From assembly GCA_942636505.2 (NCBI GenBank), contig CALOGB020000129.1:1-64000 (forward strand): a stretch of 64,000 bases of DNA, read 5' to 3'. This stretch comes from an uncultured bacterium. GTDB taxonomy: Bacteria; Pseudomonadota; Alphaproteobacteria; Sphingomonadales; Sphingomonadaceae. The notes beneath the pieces are model-generated. The model searched no databases, was not told where the DNA came from, and saw only the letters and a list, made by a program, of their open reading frames with translations. Shown one piece after another: positions 44,469-52,518 of this stretch (position 1 is the first letter of the stretch; each line of letters opens with the position of its first letter). The position numbers and the translations under genes are program-made.

Positions 44469-45397
44469 CGCGCGCCGACGCGCTGCTTGGCAAGAACCAT
44501 GGCGTGTTCGATCGTCGAGGCTCTTGTCACGATCGCGTCCGGGGCGGGCCAGGCGTCGAGATATGCGGCGATCTTGCCGTAGTCGTTGTCGAGAACGACG
44601 TGCGGAATACCCAGCAGATCCGCGAGGATGTGACCATGCAGCCGGTCCGTCACGACGACCCGGCCTCGTACGAGCAATCGCAGCCCACGGTCGACGCGTG
44701 CGACGGCTTGAGCTTCGCGTGCTTTGGCGTCGACCCCGGCCGGTAGATCGGCGTCATCCTCAAGCCAGTCGACGACGGTCGCCAACTCGGCCGACGGTAT
44801 CGCATGGCCTTGCCGTTCGTCGTCGGTGCGCATCAGCATCAGCACGTCGCATTGCGCAGTCTCGCGCGATTGCTCGCCAAGCGCATATGCCGAGTCCGGG
44901 GCGAGGTGTGACGGGCAGGCCAGATGCTGGCGCGCGAAGTCCAGGCTGCGCGTATCGCGGACGTACAGGACGAAGTCGGGATGGTCGGCGACGAGCGCGG
45001 CGAACCGATCCACCTCGGAAGGCACACGAAAATGGATCGACTGCGGTAGCTGCACGACCGGTCGATCGCGGACAAGCATCAGTATGTTCTCACGGAACCG
45101 CTGGTGATGCGGCCAGATATCGCCAAGGTTTCCGCCGCCATGAAGGAACAGCACGCCGTCGGGGCAGGCATCGCGAAAGGCACCGAGATCGAAATCGTGC
45201 CAGGTCGAAACGTAACACGGATCGCGCCCCGTTATCTCCCGCAGAATGGCAAGTTCGCCGAGCCAGATCGCGCTGTCGCCGACGTTCGCATGATCTGGAA
45301 AGTCGACCAGCGCGTAGTGAAAACCAAGCTCGACATGCGTCCGATATAATGCGGAAAGCAGCGCGCGCTGCTTTCCCAGATGGTCGCTGTTCGTCAT
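44465..45397 (-). CDS. Polysaccharide pyruvyl transferase family protein
   Basis: 310 residues from ATG 45397. The family (PS_pyruv_trans) adds ketal pyruvate to sugars using phosphoenolpyruvate, though members with other roles exist. Conserved blocks are 'VDFPDHANVGDSAIWLGELA', 'LFLHGGGNLGD', 'QLPQSIHF', 'VRDTRSLDFAR' and 'VVTDRLHGHILADLLGIPH'. The ATG overlaps the stop of the GT4 gene (ATGA); a longer frame to 45460 lies in that gene and is Arg-rich. In this operon it would decorate the product or its lipid-linked precursor with an acidic group. Confidence 0.88.
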   Translation of the reverse strand: MTNSDHLGKQRALLSALYRTHVELGFHYALVDFPDHANVGDSAIWLGELAILREITGRDPCYVSTWHDFDLGAFRDACPDGVLFLHGGGNLGDIWPHHQRFRENILMLVRDRPVVQLPQSIHFRVPSEVDRFAALVADHPDFVLYVRDTRSLDFARQHLACPSHLAPDSAYALGEQSRETAQCDVLMLMRTDDERQGHAIPSAELATVVDWLEDDADLPAGVDAKAREAQAVARVDRGLRLLVRGRVVVTDRLHGHILADLLGIPHVVLDNDYGKIAAYLDAWPAPDAIVTRASTIEHAMVLAKQRVGAR

Positions 45398-46467
45398 GCG
45401 ACCCGCCCTTCTTCGTAACCGACCACGACACAGTAAAGGTCCTCGCATCGATCGAGCCACCGATCACGTGTAAAGGCCGTCTCGACCCGATCGCGTTGCG
45501 CGGCGCGGGGGCGTCGGATTGCTGCCGTGATCGCGTCGGCGAGCGCCGGAACATCACCGGGCGGCGCGAAACACCCTGTCTCGCCGATGACTTCGCGCAA
45601 GGCGCCGCGGTCGAACGCCGCCACCGGCAAACCGCAGGCCATCGCCTCGACCGCAACGAGCCCGAATGGCTCGTCCCAGCACGGCGTGAACACGAACACC
45701 GAGGCACGCCCCATCTCAGATGCCAGTGCCGCTGCATCCAGATGCCCGCCATATCGAATGCTGCTGTCCAACAGCGGGGCGACGTCGGCGTCCCAATAGT
45801 CGCGATCCTCGATCGGTCCGAACAGCGTGAGCGGGACGCCGGCAATCCGTGCCGCCTGCGCTGCCAGATGCGGCGCCTTATTGGGCGTCATCCTGCCGCA
45901 CCAGACCGCGCTGCCATCGCCTTGCGCAACGAACGGCCACGCATCAAGGTGGATGCCATTGTGCAGTACCGAGGCTTCGCGTGGCGGGCCGTCGGGCCAC
46001 CAGGCGGCAAGCTGGTGGGCCGAGGTCGCGGTCAGGCGGTGGGTCGGCGCGACGCTGGCGTGCACGAACCAGCGCAGCGCGTCATAGGGCGGGACGTGCA
46101 ACGACGTGACGGTCGGAACCACAGCGGTCCGCGCCGGCTCGAGCGGAAAGCGGTGCAGGCTGTTATTGTGCACCACGTCGAAACCACCGGCGGCGATCCG
46201 GTCGCAGGCCGCGGCGTAGCCGTCGTCGAGATGCGCGATCAGCGGCGCGAAGCCGCGGTGCTCGGCGCCCGGAAAGGTGCGTTCGTAATGCTCCGGGATC
46301 ACCGCATCGATCGTAAATCGCGGATCGCTGTCCCCCGAGGCGAACAGCACCACGTCGTGACCACGCGCCTGGAGACCCGCTGCCAGATGCCAGCATTGCG
46401 ACTCCATCCCGCCAGCAAAAGGTTGGGCGATCGGCTGGCGGACATGGCAGAGGACCGCGATCCTCAT
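45394..46467 (-). CDS. GT4 family glycosyltransferase (second GT4 of the operon)
   Basis: 357 residues. It starts 'MRIAVLCHVRQPIAQPFAGG', has an N-domain acceptor region and a C-domain with 'VWCGRMTPNKAPHLAAQAAR' and the EX7E motif in 'CWDEPFGLVAVEAMACGLP', which holds the retaining GT-B sugar-nucleotide site. ATG 46467 overlaps the stop of the GT2 gene (ATGA); the frame is open further upstream inside that gene but without homology. The first line resembles enzymes that modify small acceptors, but the acceptor cannot be read. Confidence 0.9.
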   Translation of the reverse strand: MRIAVLCHVRQPIAQPFAGGMESQCWHLAAGLQARGHDVVLFASGDSDPRFTIDAVIPEHYERTFPGAEHRGFAPLIAHLDDGYAAACDRIAAGGFDVVHNNSLHRFPLEPARTAVVPTVTSLHVPPYDALRWFVHASVAPTHRLTATSAHQLAAWWPDGPPREASVLHNGIHLDAWPFVAQGDGSAVWCGRMTPNKAPHLAAQAARIAGVPLTLFGPIEDRDYWDADVAPLLDSSIRYGGHLDAAALASEMGRASVFVFTPCWDEPFGLVAVEAMACGLPVAAFDRGALREVIGETGCFAPPGDVPALADAITAAIRRPRAAQRDRVETAFTRDRWLDRCEDLYCVVVGYEEGRVA

Positions 46468-47393
46468 TCGGCAGCCGCAGTTCTCTCGGTCGCCGCCAGC
46501 CGGTCTTCGAGCAGGCGAATGACGGTCGCGGTATTGGCATAGGGCTGGTGGCTCTGCTGCCCGGTCAGCGCGAGATCGGCGGCGTCGGGGCGGCGCAGGA
46601 TGCGGATCGGCCGGCCCGGGGTAGGATCGATCAGCCCCATCAGGCGGAACGCCTGGAGCCAATGGCCCATCGTCCGATAGCCCCATTTGGTCTCGAACAG
46701 TTCGGCATTGCGCACGACGCTTTCGAGATGGTGCACCGGCGGCATGTGGTGCGGATGATATTGGTGATAGGCCAGACCGCCCTTGATCCACGCGATCTGC
46801 ACGCCGGCCTCGTCGAGCGCCTTGCCGAAATCGGTATCCTCGCCGCCATAGCCGACATAGCGCTCGTCGAAGCCGCCGAGATCGAGGAACGTCGTCCGTC
46901 GCATCGCGAAGTTGAGCGACCAGAAACAACGATAGTCGGTGCAGATCTCGATGCCCTGCGGCGGAGGACCGCGACGGTCCGAATGCTTCACCGCGATCTC
47001 GGCGAACCGGTCAAACTGCCAGTCGCCGTCGGTCGCGCCACCCGGCAAGTACAGAACCTCGCCCATCAGCAGTCCGTCGAACGTGTCCAGGAACCCGGCA
47101 TAGTCGGCGACCAGCGTGGGCGTGGGAATGCAGTCCATGTCGAGAAAAACGATGACCTCGCCGGTTGCTGCGCGGGCCGCGATGTTACGTGCGGACGCGA
47201 GCGGTAGAACGTCGGCGACGACCTGCATCTGGCGGATCGGGAACGGCGCTTCGGGCAAGTCGTACAGGTCGTCCTGCATTACCGCGACGATGAGTTCGTT
47301 CGGCATCAGCGTCTGGCGCATCAGACCGCGGACGACATTGACGAGATGGTCGGGACGCCCCTTGCCCAGGGTGACGACGGAAACTTCGGTCAT
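46464..47393 (-). CDS. GT2 family glycosyltransferase (second GT2)
   Basis: 309 residues. It begins 'MTEVSVVTLGKGRPDHLVNV' and carries the metal motif in 'VIVFLDMDCIPTPTLVADYA' (DMD) and the ED pair in 'GYGGEDTDFGKAL', which fits the galactosyltransferase-like C-domain subgroup of GT2. A His-rich 'AYHQYHPHHMPPVHHLES' segment near residue 210 is conspicuous and may bind metal. It is 51 bases downstream of the deacetylase gene, the largest gap in the operon. Confidence 0.9.
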   Translation of the reverse strand: MTEVSVVTLGKGRPDHLVNVVRGLMRQTLMPNELIVAVMQDDLYDLPEAPFPIRQMQVVADVLPLASARNIAARAATGEVIVFLDMDCIPTPTLVADYAGFLDTFDGLLMGEVLYLPGGATDGDWQFDRFAEIAVKHSDRRGPPPQGIEICTDYRCFWSLNFAMRRTTFLDLGGFDERYVGYGGEDTDFGKALDEAGVQIAWIKGGLAYHQYHPHHMPPVHHLESVVRNAELFETKWGYRTMGHWLQAFRLMGLIDPTPGRPIRILRRPDAADLALTGQQSHQPYANTATVIRLLEDRLAATERTAAAE

Positions 47394-47444
47394 GATGATG
47401 GCTCTGCTTGGAATTGGGGACGCCCGGCGGCGGTAGCCGGTCGA

Positions 47445-48140
47445 TCAGAACGCTTGGAGGGGGTAGAAACGTTCCTCGGCGATCCGCTCGGTCCGCTCGG
47501 TCATCGCCTCGACCCCGCCGAACTGGAAGCCGAGTTGCGACGTGTACGCGGCACAGGCGGCGATCCGACGTGCGCGTGTCTCTGGCGTTAGGTGTTCGAT
47601 CACCGCGGGCATGGCGGCAACGCGATCTTCGCGATCGGCATAAGGCCAGTCTTCCCATAGCAATACGGTATGATCGGCACAGGATCGCCGGATCGCTTCC
47701 AGAACGACGTGATGGTCGACATGGTTGCCGAGGCACACTGGCCCGAGGACGAGATCAGGCCGTTCCGCCGCGAGAAGCTCAGCCAGCGCCGCCGCGACAT
47801 CGTCGACGACCCGGTCGTCGGTCAGCCGTGCCGCGAACAGCATCTTTGCGGAGGTGTAACCGCGGTGTGGCGCCTCCAGGAACGGCAGATGGATTGCGCG
47901 CGCGCCGAGGGCTTCGCACGCCGCGTGATCCTCGGCACGGCGCAGCGCCATATAGTCGATGTCCGCGCCAAGCCCCTTGTCGAGTTGGCACGCGAGCGCG
48001 AACCCGGTCGGTTGCGCGACGTTGCCGGTGAAGCAGGTGGCGATGGTGACGTCCCAGCCCTGGTCGACGCGCGACGCCAGCAGCCCGCCGGCGGAGAAGG
48101 CGGCATCGTCGACATGCGGTGATATCGCGAGCAGCTTCAT
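47445..48140 (-). CDS. PIG-L family deacetylase
   Basis: 231 residues. PIG-L/LmbE enzymes are zinc N-deacetylases acting on N-acetyl amino sugars, including the MshB step of mycothiol and the GPI-anchor step. 'ISPHVDDAAFSAGG' provides His9 and Asp12, and GNHVDHHVV provides the third metal-binding site; the usual PDDE is PHVDDA here, so the Glu is replaced. The gene follows the GT4 gene by 7 bases. In context it could remove an acetyl group from a sugar linked to the inositol-derived core. Confidence 0.88.
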   Translation of the reverse strand: MKLLAISPHVDDAAFSAGGLLASRVDQGWDVTIATCFTGNVAQPTGFALACQLDKGLGADIDYMALRRAEDHAACEALGARAIHLPFLEAPHRGYTSAKMLFAARLTDDRVVDDVAAALAELLAAERPDLVLGPVCLGNHVDHHVVLEAIRRSCADHTVLLWEDWPYADREDRVAAMPAVIEHLTPETRARRIAACAAYTSQLGFQFGGVEAMTERTERIAEERFYPLQAF

Positions 48141-48147
48141 CGGTCGG

Positions 48148-49359
48148 TCACAGCAGATGCGGCTCGCTGCGGAAACGGCAGGGCGTCATCGGCAGGTCCG
48201 TGTCGAAGGCGGCTTGCGGCTGGTTACGCAGGTCGCGGTAGATGCCGACGATCTGTTGCCCGACGGCATCCCAGCTATACACCCGGCGGCATTCCTCCAG
48301 CGCCGCGGTCGCCAAGCGCGTGCGCAGGTTCGTATCGGTGATGACGCGGGTCAGCGAGGCGGCCAGCGCGGGCACGTCGCCGGGATCGGTGAGCAGGCCA
48401 TTCTCGTCGTCGCGGACGCAGTCGACGACGCCGACGGCGTGGCACGAGACGACCGCAAGGCCGCACGCCATCGCCTCGAGGATGGTGTTCGAGAACCCCT
48501 CGGCATAGGTCGGCGACACGAACACGTCGTGCGCGCGGTAGAGTTCGGGGACCGCGTCATAGTCCGCATAGCCGCTGAACGTCACGCGGTCGGTGAGGCC
48601 AAGTTCGGTCGCAAGCGCGTGCGCCGGGTCGACGTCCGGACCGATGCCGGAGATGGTCGCGTGCCAGTCGCCGCCCACGTCCGGCAGCGCCTGGAGGAAG
48701 TCGAGCACGCCTTTGCGGCGGTCGACGCGACCGTGATAGAGCAGGCGGACCGGTCCGGGCGCGACGATCGCGTGAGATGCCGGCGTGAAATGGTCGGTAT
48801 CGACGGCCCCCGGAACGATCGTGAACTGGTCAAGCGGCGTGCCGAGCCGGTCGTGGACTTCGCCCGCGAAACTGTTGCCGCCGATCAGCAGTGCGCCAGC
48901 ATGGTCGAGCACGCGGACCATCGCGAGCCGGTGCGTCTCGCAGCACGACCCGACCCAATGCCCGTCACCACCCTGGATCGACACGACGCAGGGCAGGCCG
49001 AGGCGGTGGGCCGCGATCATCGTCGCCCAGCCTGTCGGATAGCCATATTGCGCGTGGAGCATGTCGAACGGGTTCACCGCATGATCGCGCGCGATGGCCT
49101 CGACCAGTGCGTCGATATCGCGTTCAAAATCGCCGCCATCCTGTTCGCCGAGCGCTTCGAGGCCGACAACGCGCACGCCCGGCACCGGGGGCGGGGGGCC
49201 GCCGCCGTAGACGCGTGCGCGCGCTGGATCGCCATAATATTGGCTGATCATCGTCACGTCGTGACCCGCCGCGACAAGCTGGCGCAGCAGGTTGATCGCG
49301 TAGATCGACATGCCCGATATCGCGGGGAAGAAGCGGCGCGAGACGAAGCAGATCCGCAT
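48148..49359 (-). CDS. GT4 family glycosyltransferase (first GT4 of the operon)
   Basis: 403 residues, GT-B fold. It begins 'MRICFVSRRFFPAISGMSIY', contains 'LYHGRVDRRKGVLDFLQAL' and the EX7E site in 'TYAEGFSNTILEAMACGLA'. Its placement directly before the PIG-L gene in an operon headed by inositol-3-phosphate synthase parallels the MshA-MshB order of mycothiol synthesis. The N-domain glycine loop (FPAISGMSIY) is a little unlike MshA. ATG 49359 shares one base with the upstream stop (TGATG). Confidence 0.9.
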   Translation of the reverse strand: MRICFVSRRFFPAISGMSIYAINLLRQLVAAGHDVTMISQYYGDPARARVYGGGPPPPVPGVRVVGLEALGEQDGGDFERDIDALVEAIARDHAVNPFDMLHAQYGYPTGWATMIAAHRLGLPCVVSIQGGDGHWVGSCCETHRLAMVRVLDHAGALLIGGNSFAGEVHDRLGTPLDQFTIVPGAVDTDHFTPASHAIVAPGPVRLLYHGRVDRRKGVLDFLQALPDVGGDWHATISGIGPDVDPAHALATELGLTDRVTFSGYADYDAVPELYRAHDVFVSPTYAEGFSNTILEAMACGLAVVSCHAVGVVDCVRDDENGLLTDPGDVPALAASLTRVITDTNLRTRLATAALEECRRVYSWDAVGQQIVGIYRDLRNQPQAAFDTDLPMTPCRFRSEPHLL

Positions 49360-50189
49360 CAGGACAATGCCGCGCGCAGACAGGCGATCGATTCCGGAAT
49401 GGCCTGATGCGCGCGCGGGCTCTCACGCGACAATTCGACGCAGACCAGCTTGTCGAAGCCGATCGACTCCAGCGCGGTGAGGATGGCGGGAATGTCCATG
49501 TCGCCCTGGCCGAAGGGGAGATGCGTGTGATCGCCGCGGCGCATGTCCTCGACCGCGACGGTGCCGAGACGGTCGGCATAGGCGCGCACCGCGGCGTCGG
49601 GGGCGATATCCTGCGTGACGAGGCAGTGGCCGGTGTCGAGCGCGAGCCGCAGGTCCGGGTGGCGGATCGCGAGCCGCGCATAGTCCGCGACGGTCTCGAT
49701 CAGCATGCCGGGCTCGGGCTCGAGGCTGACGGGGATGCCGGTGCGCGCGGCATGCTCGACGACCTTGCCGAGGCCCGCGTCGAGCCAGTCGAGGGCATCA
49801 TCATGTGCTACTCCGGGTTTCGGCACGCCGGCCCAGAACGATACGGTCTCGGCATTCAGGATCGCCGCGACCTCGAGCGCCCGAGCGAGGAACGCGACAC
49901 GGCGCTCTCGGCCCTCGATATCGGCCGTGACCAGCGTCGGTTCATGCTTGTCGCGCGGGTCGAGCAGATAGCGCGCGCCGGTCTCGATCACCGACCCCAG
50001 TCCGAGCGACCGCAGCAGCGTGCCGACACGCTCCGCCTCGTGCGCCCAATCGTTGGCAAAGGGATCGAGGTGGTGATGATCCAGCGTCAGCGCAACGCCG
50101 TCATAGCCAGCGTCGGCGATCAGGTGCAGCGCGTCGTCGAGCCGGTGGTTGGCCGCGCCGTTGGTGTTGTAGGCGAAACGGAGCGTCAT
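49359..50189 (-). CDS. Sugar phosphate isomerase/epimerase family TIM barrel
   Basis: 276 residues, AP_endonuc_2 / xylose-isomerase-like fold. Metal-binding residues are likely Glu of 'VSLEPEPGML', Asp and His in 'LALDTGHCLV', and His/Glu in 'DMRRGDHTHLPFGQGDMD' and 'VELSRESP'. Members isomerise or epimerise sugars, inososes and hydroxy-acids; IolE/IolI of inositol catabolism are of this type, which makes an inositol- or inosose-derived substrate attractive here. ATG 50189 overlaps the YcaO stop (ATGA). A frame extending to 51389 lies antisense-free inside the YcaO gene but lacks homology. Confidence 0.87.
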   Translation of the reverse strand: MTLRFAYNTNGAANHRLDDALHLIADAGYDGVALTLDHHHLDPFANDWAHEAERVGTLLRSLGLGSVIETGARYLLDPRDKHEPTLVTADIEGRERRVAFLARALEVAAILNAETVSFWAGVPKPGVAHDDALDWLDAGLGKVVEHAARTGIPVSLEPEPGMLIETVADYARLAIRHPDLRLALDTGHCLVTQDIAPDAAVRAYADRLGTVAVEDMRRGDHTHLPFGQGDMDIPAILTALESIGFDKLVCVELSRESPRAHQAIPESIACLRAALS

Positions 50190-51706
50190 CGTGCCGCCTC
50201 CGTTTCGAGGCTCTGTTCGGACCAAGCGACGTGATGCGCTTCGGGTTCGCGGTAGAGCGGATAGAGGGGGCCGACGATTTCGTCTGCGAGTGCGGTATCG
50301 AAGAACGGCTGGCCGCCGAGCCGCGCGACTGCTTCCTCGGTGAGGCGGACGGGCCGGCGGGTCGCGCTTTCCTCGCCGCCGAAGCTGACCAGCGGGCTGT
50401 CGAGTGCGACCAGCTTGGCGACGTTGCGCTCGCCGATCCGGTAATAGCTCATCGTCTCCACCTCCATGCCGGGCACGATCACCTTGACGACCGCGACGCT
50501 GGCATCGGCGGGGGACATGTCGACGTAGAGGATGTCGAACCCGGCCGCCTCGACGGCTTCCCGTGCCGACTGTCCGCGAGCCCGCGCATCCGGAACGTCC
50601 GCGCGCGGCAGGTCGGAAAAAGCGCGGCAGCTGCGCTCGGCGAGCATCGTGTCGGCGAGCCAGTCCCTCAGCGTCGCTGCGTCGACGTCGGTCCAACGCT
50701 GCATTTCCGAAAACGCGCGGCTGTCGCTCGATTTGGCGGCACCGCCGGCTTGCGCCATGAACCGGTCGATATAGCCCCGCGGTGCGATCGTCTCGGCAAG
50801 CGCCATTGGGCCATGCGCGAAGGCTTTCCGCGCGCGACTCGCGGCGTATTCGGCGATCGCCTTGGCCAGCGCCTGCACCGCGTCGGGGTGCGCTGCCTCG
50901 CCGCACGCCGTCGCCATAATCGGCACCGCGGGCTCGCGCGCATCGACACCGACGCAATAGACGTTGGCGAGGCCGAACTCGTCGGTCGCGAACTTCGGGA
51001 TCACGCGGACGTCGGCGGCGGCGAACCGGTTGATCAGGGCACTGATCTCGGCAGGCAGGCTTTCGGGCAGATCGATCGCGACGCCGCGGTCGAGCGCGCG
51101 GAACAGCAGTCCGTTGCCGTCGCGCTGCAGGATCTCGCACAGCCCGTGGCCGATCGCCCAGTCGAGGTCCGGCCCCGCGCCCATCCCGTTGGAGATGATC
51201 GTCGTGAACGGCACGTAGCCGGGTTCGAGCTCCTTGGCGGAATAGGCGGCGAGGTCGATCGGCACGAGGATGCTCGATCCGTCCGCCCACCGCTTGGCCT
51301 CGACCCAGTCGAGCGGCGTCTCGCGGCCGACCGGGGATCCTGCGGGAAGGCACAGCGTCAGCGGATCGGCGATCCCGCGCTCGCCGCATTCACGGACGAG
51401 GCCGGCATAGCTGCCGTGCGTCTTGCCGCGTGCCGACAGGGTCAGCGTCGGCCAGACCATCTCGGCGATTTCGCCCAGCGCACCCAGGATCGCGGCCTCG
51501 TCGGTCGCACCGTAGCCGACACCGTACGGCATGATGCCGTCGAGGTCCGCGGTCTCCGGGAACAACGCGACCACCCAGACCGGGATGCCGACGCGGTCGA
51601 TCCCGTCGATCGGAAACGCGACGATGTCGCCGGCGGGAAACGCGTCGAGATAGAGATGGCAGGCTGCGCCCAGCTGCTCGGGCAGGCCGGTGATGGTGCG
51701 GGTCAT
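50186..51706 (-). CDS. YcaO-domain protein
   Basis: 506 residues. YcaO proteins use ATP to activate amide carbonyls by O-phosphorylation, allowing cyclodehydration, thioamidation or amidine formation. Motifs seen: 'GYGATDEAAILGALGEIAEM' with Glu79 and Glu82 (the ExxE pair), SNGMGAG followed by 'GHGLCEILQRDGNGLLFR' with Glu191 and Gln194, and 'AIAEYAASRARKAF' matching the AxxxxxxR helix. 'SVAVVKVIVPGMEVET' begins the characteristic last strand. No TfuA, E1-like or leader-peptide-binding domain is fused or adjacent, and no short precursor gene is seen. The closing region (about 480-506) is family-unlike. It is coupled by ATGA to both neighbours. The substrate may be a small molecule rather than a peptide. 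Confidence 0.85.
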   Translation of the reverse strand: MTRTITGLPEQLGAACHLYLDAFPAGDIVAFPIDGIDRVGIPVWVVALFPETADLDGIMPYGVGYGATDEAAILGALGEIAEMVWPTLTLSARGKTHGSYAGLVRECGERGIADPLTLCLPAGSPVGRETPLDWVEAKRWADGSSILVPIDLAAYSAKELEPGYVPFTTIISNGMGAGPDLDWAIGHGLCEILQRDGNGLLFRALDRGVAIDLPESLPAEISALINRFAAADVRVIPKFATDEFGLANVYCVGVDAREPAVPIMATACGEAAHPDAVQALAKAIAEYAASRARKAFAHGPMALAETIAPRGYIDRFMAQAGGAAKSSDSRAFSEMQRWTDVDAATLRDWLADTMLAERSCRAFSDLPRADVPDARARGQSAREAVEAAGFDILYVDMSPADASVAVVKVIVPGMEVETMSYYRIGERNVAKLVALDSPLVSFGGEESATRRPVRLTEEAVARLGGQPFFDTALADEIVGPLYPLYREPEAHHVAWSEQSLETEAAR

Positions 51707-52518
51707 AGCGGGATCCTCTTCACGCCCGGCGCACGGGCCAGCGCTTCGTCGAGCACGGCGACGGCGACGTCGCGACCGACTTCGGGGGCATATTCGAACG
51801 GGGTCAGGACGGCATCGAACGCCAGCGGTGCGATCACGTCGCGGTACTGGCGGATCTCGCCGTGCGTCAGCGGGATGTCCTTGTGGAACGCCTTGTGGCT
51901 CGAAATCGCCTGGCTGACGCCCGCAGCGTCCTGGTCGATCTTGAACATGTCACCGCAGAACAGGCGCTTGCCGACCGCATCGTGGAGCGCCGCCTGGCCT
52001 TCGTAATGGCCGCCGACGTGATGCAACGTATAGCCTGGGGCGATCTCCAGCACGTCGTCGTACGGCGTCGTGACACGGAACGCCTTGGTCATGCCGAGGT
52101 CGTCCTTGTGGATAGCGAGCATCTCCGGCGCGCACTCGCGCTGCAGCTGGAACAGCGCGCCATAGCCATGCGCATGGCTGGCCGCGAGATAGCGGATCCC
52201 GCCCAGCCGCGCGATCTGTTCGAGCATCGCGGGCGAATAATAGGGCGCCGCCTCGAAGGCGATGTTGCCGCCCTCGCGGACGATCAGCCAGCCGGTGCCG
52301 CCGAGCCCCAGATGCGGCGTGGTCGTGAAGGCCCAGAGATCGTCGGCAACCTGTCGCCAACTGCCGTCATGGCTCGCGGCGACGTCGTGCTCGGGGAGGA
52401 AGTGCCAGCCATCCTCGGGCAGGTCGTTGCGCGTATCGTTGCACACCGGGCAATCGGCGGGTGCGAAATGGCGCTGCCAAAAGCCGCAATGCGCGCAGGC
52501 ATACCAGCTTAGAGGCAT
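51703..52518 (-). CDS. Zinc-ribbon plus degenerate metallo-beta-lactamase-fold protein
   Basis: 271 residues. The N-terminus has two CxxC pairs (Cys8/Cys11 and Cys23/Cys26) like a rubredoxin or zinc ribbon. Residues 60-260 follow the metallo-beta-lactamase fold: 'LGLGGTGWLIVREGG', then SHAHGYGA at 114-121 where HxHxDH is expected, HHVGGHYEGQ around His171, and FCGDMF with Asp190. The Asp and third His of HxHxDH are absent, so a two-metal hydrolase site is incomplete. Flavodiiron proteins pair this fold with rubredoxin-like domains, but the flavodoxin part is missing. It could be a one-metal enzyme or a carrier. ATG 52518 overlaps the oxidoreductase end by 10 bases. Confidence 0.8.
   Translation of the reverse strand: MPLSWYACAHCGFWQRHFAPADCPVCNDTRNDLPEDGWHFLPEHDVAASHDGSWRQVADDLWAFTTTPHLGLGGTGWLIVREGGNIAFEAAPYYSPAMLEQIARLGGIRYLAASHAHGYGALFQLQRECAPEMLAIHKDDLGMTKAFRVTTPYDDVLEIAPGYTLHHVGGHYEGQAALHDAVGKRLFCGDMFKIDQDAAGVSQAISSHKAFHKDIPLTHGEIRQYRDVIAPLAFDAVLTPFEYAPEVGRDVAVAVLDEALARAPGVKRIPL

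Noticed and set aside
44191..46542. Plus-strand open frame of 783 codons across the glycan genes
   Set aside because: It spans several well-supported minus-strand glycosyltransferase genes and has no domain.
49359..51389. A 676-codon minus-strand frame as a fusion of the TIM-barrel protein to an extra N-domain
   Set aside because: The upstream part lies inside the YcaO gene in another frame, is Arg-rich and has no homology; ATG 50189 with its ATGA overlap gives a normal-length family member.
50231..52006. Plus-strand open frame of 591 codons opposite the YcaO and MBL genes
   Set aside because: Antisense shadow with no domain and no ribosome binding site.
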